Positions 59,110 through 64,000 of a stretch of 64,000 nucleotides of DNA are shown piece by piece. Origin of the DNA: Hyphomicrobiales bacterium (GTDB lineage Bacteria > Pseudomonadota > Alphaproteobacteria > Rhizobiales > Beijerinckiaceae); contig JAFLCX010000002.1 in assembly GCA_017302635.1 (NCBI GenBank), forward strand, positions 1,054,975-1,118,974, written 5' to 3'. Below the pieces are notes generated by a model, which saw only the letters and a program-made list of their open reading frames with translations, was not told the DNA's origin and made no database searches. Position numbers and translations under genes: made by a program. Each line of letters opens with the position of its first letter. Position 1 is the first letter of the stretch.

Positions 59110-60624
59110 TTACTGCCCGCGTTTTCCGCGCGATGCAAACCGCACGGCCTCTTCTGCCGCACGGAACAGGGCTTTCGCCTTGTTCTCGCATTCCGCCTGC
59201 TCGGAGGCAGGCACAGAATCGTGCACGATGCCGGCGCCCGCCTGCACATGCATCATCCCGTCTTTCACGAGCGCGGTGCGCAGCATGATGCAGGTATCCA
59301 TTGCACCGTCGGCCCCGAAATAGCCGATCGTGCCGGCATAGGTGCCGCGTTTGTCCTTCTCGAGTTCGTCAATGATTTCCATCGCGCGGATTTTCGGCGC
59401 GCCGGAAGTTGTGCCGGCCGGAAACCCGGCCGCGAGCGCATCGATGACATCATATTTCGCCTCATCGAGCTCACCCTCGACATGGGAAACGATGTGCATC
59501 ACCTGGCTGTAGCGCTCGATGAAGAAGCTGTCCGTCACTTCGACCGAGCCGATCTTCGCGACACGCCCGACATCGTTGCGGCCGAGATCCAGCAGCATCA
59601 GGTGCTCGGCGCGCTCTTTCGGGTCGGCAAGGAGCTCCTGCTCGAGAGCCAAATCCTCCGCGGGTGTCGCGCCGCGCTTGCGCGTGCCGGCGAGCGGGCG
59701 GATGGAGACTTTTCCATCCACCACCTTCACGAGGATTTCAGGGGATGAACAGACGATCTGGTAATCGCGGAAATCGAGATAGCACAAATAAGGTGATGGG
59801 TTGACGCGTCGCAACGCCCGGTAGAGCGAGAACGCCTCCAGATCGAACGGGCATGAAAAGCGCTGGCTGAGCACAACCTGAAAAATGTCGCCGGCGAGGA
59901 TATAGTCCTTCGCTTTCGCGACCATCGCATGGAATTCGTCGGGTGTAGTGTTCGAGCGTGCTTCGGGCATGCGCGCCGAAAGGTCCGCCGGTTCTCCGGC
60001 ATGAATCAGAGGCGCGTCGAGAGCGGCGACAACATCATCGAGGCGGTTGAGGGCGTCCTCAAAAGCGGCCTTCGCGCCGGTGGCCGTGTTGGGGAAGACC
60101 GGGGTCACCACCACAAGCTCGTCACGCACGTTATCGAAAATGAGCACCAGTGTCGGGCGGATCATCAGCGCGTCCGGCACGCCAATGAGATCAGGTTTTG
60201 CGGGCGCGAGGCGCTCCATCTCGCGCACCATGTCGTAGCCCATGAAGCCGAACACGCCGCTCGCCATGGGCGGCAGGTTCTCGAGATCAGGAATGCGGCT
60301 CTCGGCCAGAATGGTGCGCAAAGCATCCAGCGGTTTGCCAGGCAAGGGAGCGAAAGCGTCGCCATCGCGCGCGATTTCGCTCGCACCATTCCGGCAGCGC
60401 CAGATGAGATCAGGACGCAATCCAATGATCGAATGCCGGCCTTTCACCGCCCCGCCCTCGACGGATTCGAGCAGGAAAGACGGTTGATCGCCGATCAGCG
60501 CCTTCAACTTCAGATAGGCCGAAACCGGGGTTTCGAGATCTGAAACCAGCCGTGTCGCAAGGCATTGCGGTCGCCCCGCGCGATAGAGGCGCTCGAAGGC
60601 CACAAAATCCGGGACGACCTGCAT
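59110..60624 (-). CDS. trpE: Anthranilate synthase component I
   Basis: TrpE turns chorismate into anthranilate with TrpG. The 504-aa protein has the tryptophan feedback motif FLLESVEGG near residue 51, RPLAGTRKRGATPAED, and GAPKIRAMEIIDELE with the chorismate-binding residues. ATG 60624 overlaps the ppiD stop by one base, so trpE is translated from the ppiD transcript. No leader peptide or attenuator is visible between them. Confidence 0.96.
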   Translation of the reverse strand: MQVVPDFVAFERLYRAGRPQCLATRLVSDLETPVSAYLKLKALIGDQPSFLLESVEGGAVKGRHSIIGLRPDLIWRCRNGASEIARDGDAFAPLPGKPLDALRTILAESRIPDLENLPPMASGVFGFMGYDMVREMERLAPAKPDLIGVPDALMIRPTLVLIFDNVRDELVVVTPVFPNTATGAKAAFEDALNRLDDVVAALDAPLIHAGEPADLSARMPEARSNTTPDEFHAMVAKAKDYILAGDIFQVVLSQRFSCPFDLEAFSLYRALRRVNPSPYLCYLDFRDYQIVCSSPEILVKVVDGKVSIRPLAGTRKRGATPAEDLALEQELLADPKERAEHLMLLDLGRNDVGRVAKIGSVEVTDSFFIERYSQVMHIVSHVEGELDEAKYDVIDALAAGFPAGTTSGAPKIRAMEIIDELEKDKRGTYAGTIGYFGADGAMDTCIMLRTALVKDGMMHVQAGAGIVHDSVPASEQAECENKAKALFRAAEEAVRFASRGKRGQ

Positions 60625-62546
60625 CAGTTCGTCTGCCCGAGCGCCTGATTGAGCAGGGTCTCATTGATCGAAACCCCCGCTTCCTTGCGGATCGCGCCGA
60701 CATATTGCCGGAACATATCATCCGCAAAGCCCTGGCTGAGTTGCCGTGCGAAGTTGGTGCGCGCGTCGGCACTGGCATCATACGGGAGGAGCGACGATCC
60801 GTTCGGCACGATCAGGAGGCGACCGACCCCATCCGGCGCGATCGCGCTGACAGGCTTTCCGATCTCACCCGCGAAGGCCCGTTCGACGCCATTCTGCCCA
60901 AGAACGGCATCCTGCGTCGAGCGCCGGATGGCGGTGAAAACCTGAACCGGTGCACCGAGTTCGGTCGCGACAGCGGCGAGAGTTTCGCCACCTTCAAGGC
61001 GCTTGAGCAGCGCGATCGCGAATTCGCCCATCGCTTTTGATTTGCGATCGGCAAGGTAGCGCATGCGCAACTCGTTCTGCACTTCCTCGAAAGCCTTGTC
61101 GCGAGCGGGATCGACCTTGCTCACCTCGAACCAGACATGCGTGCCGTCGCGCATGTGAAGTGCCTCGTTGTCGAGGCCGATGTCGGACGCGAACACAGCG
61201 TTGAGCGTTTCGGCACCACCCGGAAGGTTGATGCGCGTGCCATCGGGCGCATTGCCCTGACGATCGATCGTTTCGATCACCTGCACCTGAAGTCCCGTGG
61301 CGGTCGCGGTTTCGGCGAGCGATTTGCCTGCAATCCGCTGGTCCTCGATCTTGCGCAGCAGATCATCCACCTGACGCTTCAAGCCTGGGTCGTTCTGGAT
61401 CCGGTCATTGCGGGCATCGGCCTCGACCTGCGCCCGCACCTGATCAAAGGGCGGAGCCACGCCCGGCTCGATCGAGACCAGCCGGATCAGCACGAAGCCG
61501 AACGGATCGCGGATCGGCGCGCTTACGCCGCCGGCAGCGAGCGAGAAAACCGCGTCACGCGTCGCAGCATCGGTGATCTGCGCGCGGGTCTGGAGGCCGA
61601 GGTCCACATCGGCTTCCTTCAGGTTCTTTTCGGCAAGCAGGGCCTCGAAAGTCGTTCCTGACGCGAGCTTCGCGGCAGCGGCCTTCGCGGCTTCCTCGTT
61701 GTCGAACAGCACACGCTGTGCCCGGCGGCGCTCAGCCGAGCCATAACGGCCCGTCGCGATGCCCATGCCATAGAATCCGCGCAGGTCGGTCTCGGACAGG
61801 TTGAGATTGGCGATGAAATTGGCTGGCGAGATGCTCAGCACCGTCACGGCGCGCGTCTCCGCTGTGCGGAATTCGCTGCGACGCTCGGCGTGGAAGGCTT
61901 TCAGCGTCGCCTCATCCGGAGGGGCGATATCCGGCACCTTCTCGGTGGGGATCGCGACAACCTGAAGGCTGCGCTCTTCCTCGCGGTATTGATGCAAGGC
62001 TTCCTGGAAAGTCGCGGGCAGGCGGAAACCGCCCACGAGGCCGTTCACAAGCTGCTGGCGCAGCAGGAAATCACCCTGCTGGCGGATGAAAGCCTGTTCG
62101 GAGAGCCCGCTCTGCTGCAGGAGCGAGAGATAGCGGTCGCGGTCGAAGCGGCCGGCGGTCTGGAAGATATCGGCTTCGAGAATGCTGCGCGAAATGCCGG
62201 CATCGTCGAGTGCGAGACCCAGTTTCGTGGCTTTCGTGCCCAGCGCAGCCTCATCGATGAGGCGATTGAGGATTTCACGATCCAGCCCGAAAGCCCGCGC
62301 CTCGGCGGTGGTGACCGGGCGGCGCACGCGGCGCTGCACGTTCTGCAACTCGGTGTTGAAGGCGTTGCGATACGCATCGGCCGAAATCGTCGCGGAGCCA
62401 ACAGTCGCGACATTGCGGGTCGAACCGCCCCGGAAAATATCGCCGATGCCCCAGATCGCGAACGAGACGATCAGCAATCCCATGATGACGATGAGAACAA
62501 CGCGGCCCAGCCAGTTGGCGGCGGCGGTGCGGATGGCGGACATCAT
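60624..62546 (-). CDS. ppiD: PpiD-like membrane-anchored peptidylprolyl isomerase
   Basis: The 640-aa protein has one N-terminal membrane helix (residues about 16-34, VVLIVIMGLLIVSFAIWGI), a SurA-like chaperone region (about 38-230) and a parvulin-like domain (about 265-370, TRAQITDAATRDAVFSLAAG then FGFVLIRLVSIEPGV). It probably helps fold proteins leaving the Sec translocon. The start MMSAIRTAAANW has two adjacent Met. It is divergent from tpiA and heads the trp run. Confidence 0.9.
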   Translation of the reverse strand: MMSAIRTAAANWLGRVVLIVIMGLLIVSFAIWGIGDIFRGGSTRNVATVGSATISADAYRNAFNTELQNVQRRVRRPVTTAEARAFGLDREILNRLIDEAALGTKATKLGLALDDAGISRSILEADIFQTAGRFDRDRYLSLLQQSGLSEQAFIRQQGDFLLRQQLVNGLVGGFRLPATFQEALHQYREEERSLQVVAIPTEKVPDIAPPDEATLKAFHAERRSEFRTAETRAVTVLSISPANFIANLNLSETDLRGFYGMGIATGRYGSAERRRAQRVLFDNEEAAKAAAAKLASGTTFEALLAEKNLKEADVDLGLQTRAQITDAATRDAVFSLAAGGVSAPIRDPFGFVLIRLVSIEPGVAPPFDQVRAQVEADARNDRIQNDPGLKRQVDDLLRKIEDQRIAGKSLAETATATGLQVQVIETIDRQGNAPDGTRINLPGGAETLNAVFASDIGLDNEALHMRDGTHVWFEVSKVDPARDKAFEEVQNELRMRYLADRKSKAMGEFAIALLKRLEGGETLAAVATELGAPVQVFTAIRRSTQDAVLGQNGVERAFAGEIGKPVSAIAPDGVGRLLIVPNGSSLLPYDASADARTNFARQLSQGFADDMFRQYVGAIRKEAGVSINETLLNQALGQTN

Positions 62547-62735
62547 GGGCGGATCAAGGCTCCAGCAGAAAGAACAATCAGGTCACCACACGGCGCCTCA
62601 AAATCGGGCCGGACCATAGGGATGGCGCCGCCATAAGGCAATATCGGGGCATGCGCTTTGCGTTGAAGCGCGCGCGGGGCCGTGCTACCGGCCGCAACGC
62701 GGAAGGACAACCTCACGCCTACGGAGCTTTATCGC

Positions 62736-63485
62736 ATGCGCAAGCCACTCATCGCCGGCAACTGGAAAATGAACGGCCTCCGGGCCGATCTCGGAGAAAT
62801 TCAGGCGATGGCGAAAGGTGCAACCGTTGCTTTGCGCCGCAAGGCCGATCTCCTCATCTGCCCACCCGCAACCGTGATTTCGAAAGCGACGATGAATACC
62901 ATCGGCACAGGAATCGCCATCGGCGCGCAGGATTGCCACGCAAAAGCCTCCGGCGCGCATACGGGCGATGTCTCGGCAGCGATGCTGTTCGATGCGGGCG
63001 CAACGGCCGTCATCGTCGGCCATTCGGAGCGTCGCACCGATCACGCTGAGAAAGATGCCGATGTGAAAGCCAAGGCCGAGGCGGTGATCGGGCAGGGGAT
63101 GCTTGCGATCATCTGTGTTGGCGAAACGCGCGCTGAGCGCGAGGCCGGCAAGGCACTTGCTGTGGTTCGGAGGCAATTGCGGGGTTCTGTCCCGGCGGGT
63201 GGTTCGGCTGCGGATATCGTGGTGGCTTACGAGCCGGTCTGGGCGATCGGCACCGGTCTCACGCCGACCAATGCCGATATCGCCGAGATGCATGCCGATA
63301 TCCGGAAAACCCTGAAAGGCATTCTGGCGAAGGGAGAGGCCGAGAAATGCCGCATTCTCTATGGCGGTTCCGTAAAGCCCTCAAACGCCGCCGAAATCCT
63401 GGCGCTCGACGATGTCGATGGTGCGCTGGTGGGTGGCGCGAGCCTCAAGGCCGCCGATTTTCTGGCGATTGCCGGAGCGGTTTGA
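62736..63485 (+). CDS. tpiA: Triosephosphate isomerase
   Basis: TpiA interconverts dihydroxyacetone phosphate and glyceraldehyde-3-phosphate. The 249-aa barrel has AGNWKMNG (substrate Lys), VIVGHSERR (catalytic His), [13 protein letters not shown] (catalytic Glu) and [17 protein letters not shown] 62736 gives the conserved start; the in-frame frame extends to 62682 without support. Confidence 0.97.
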   Translation: MRKPLIAGNWKMNGLRADLGEIQAMAKGATVALRRKADLLICPPATVISKATMNTIGTGIAIGAQDCHAKASGAHTGDVSAAMLFDAGATAVIVGHSERRTDHAEKDADVKAKAEAVIGQGMLAIICVGETRAEREAGKALAVVRRQLRGSVPAGGSAADIVVAYEPVWAIGTGLTPTNADIAEMHADIRKTLKGILAKGEAEKCRILYGGSVKPSNAAEILALDDVDGALVGGASLKAADFLAIAGAV

Positions 63486-63575
63486 GCTTTTCGCGCTTCC
63501 CCGCGCTTGCAAGAGCCGGTAAGGGAGCCCACATCGAGCGGCACAGCGCCGCATTCAAGACCAAAAGCGGAAGTC

Positions 63576-63941
63576 ATGGAAACCGTTCTGATTGCCATCC
63601 ACCTCGTGATCGTGCTCGCGCTGGCGGGCGTGGTCCTGCTTCAGCGCTCCGAAGGCGGCGGCCTTGGCATGGGCTCATCCCCGTCCTCGTTCATGAGCGG
63701 ACGCGGGCAGACGAACCTGCTGTCGCGCACCACGGCCATTCTCGGCGCGGCTTTCTTTGTCACCTCGCTCACCCTCGGCGTGCTCGCTTCGCGCAATGCG
63801 CCGCAGCGCGCGCCGGTTGGCATCGACGCTCCGGCTCCGCCGACCCTGCCGGGCCAGACCGCGCCGGCTCCGGGTTCGGCACCGAATGTGCTCGATCAGT
63901 TGCGCAATCTCCAGGGTGGCACGACCCCGCCGCGCCCCTGA
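63576..63941 (+). CDS. secG: Preprotein translocase subunit SecG
   Basis: SecG is the small two-helix partner of SecYE. The 121-aa protein has helices at about 3-22 and 50-70, with VVLLQRSEGGGLGMG between them and a Pro/Ala-rich tail. ATG 63576 starts METVLIAIHLVIVLAL. It follows tpiA by 90 bp, and a terminator follows. Confidence 0.95.
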   Translation: METVLIAIHLVIVLALAGVVLLQRSEGGGLGMGSSPSSFMSGRGQTNLLSRTTAILGAAFFVTSLTLGVLASRNAPQRAPVGIDAPAPPTLPGQTAPAPGSAPNVLDQLRNLQGGTTPPRP

Positions 63942-63972
63942 TCCACCCTCTACCAACATCGCACAAAAAACA

Positions 63973-64000
63973 GGCGTCATCCTTGTGGATGGCGCCTTTT
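63973..64000 (+). terminator. Rho-independent terminator after secG
   Basis: GGCGTCATCC (63973-63982), loop TTGT, GGATGGCGCC (63987-63996), then TTTT at the window edge. One T-G wobble in a 10-bp stem. Confidence 0.85.

Overview
The window is a gene-dense stretch (estimated about 62% G+C) of the core chromosome of an alphaproteobacterium, most likely of the order Hyphomicrobiales (Rhizobiales). This rests on gene order (nuo-birA-rnj; serS-surE-pcm-nlpD-yajC-secDF; coaD-ppi-ppi-queA-tgt; gltA-gltX-comEC-lexA; moeA-moaC-trpCDG-trpE-ppiD-tpiA-secG), on the short BirA without a DNA-binding domain, and on SOS boxes of the alphaproteobacterial GAAC-N7-GAAC type. No prophage, insertion sequence, CRISPR array or integrase was seen.

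Layout. 1-8.6 kb: the end of nuoG, then nuoHIJKLMN (membrane arm of respiratory complex I) and birA, with the RNase J gene just behind. 10.4-16.2 kb: serS (with an unusual internal insert and a REP-like palindrome on each side), surE, pcm, an NlpD-like lipoprotein gene and a receiver-GGDEF gene. 16.2-21.6 kb: a DUF815 ATPase facing the yajC-secD-secF operon, which continues into two genes related to the mitochondrial complex I assembly factors NDUFAF3 and NDUFAF6. 21.6-30.5 kb: trmFO, a DUF1127 mini-protein, a glutathione S-transferase gene, uvrA, two poorly known small genes, ssb, and an exported rhodanese divergent from an Lrp/AsnC regulator. 31-44.5 kb: marC, gyrA, panC, a GNAT gene, a PPK2 kinase, a HAD phosphatase, coaD, two cyclophilins, queA-tgt and fhs-folD. 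44.6-50.1 kb: tRNA-Lys, a BON-LysM protein, glmU-glmS and gltA. 50.3-64 kb: gltX, comEC, lexA, the moeA-moaC-trpCDG-trpE-ppiD run, tpiA and secG.

How it fits together. The window carries respiration (complex I), preprotein export (YajC, SecD, SecF, SecG plus periplasmic folding enzymes), cell-envelope precursor supply (GlmS, GlmU), tRNA charging and modification (SerS, GltX, TrmFO, QueA, Tgt), one-carbon metabolism (Fhs, FolD) and tryptophan synthesis. LexA and three matching SOS boxes (before uvrA, ssb and lexA) form a small visible SOS regulon. The Lrp/rhodanese intergenic region has two 11-bp palindromes exactly 30 bp apart, a likely autoregulatory operator.

No wholly new system was found. 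The most unusual points are a 67-residue, low-G+C in-frame insert in the catalytic domain of seryl-tRNA synthetase, a Tgt enzyme that has lost three of its four zinc ligands, a receiver domain whose phospho-acceptor Asp is Ala, and a His-rich loop in NuoL. All positions and counts were worked out by hand from the sequence; no database search was possible.
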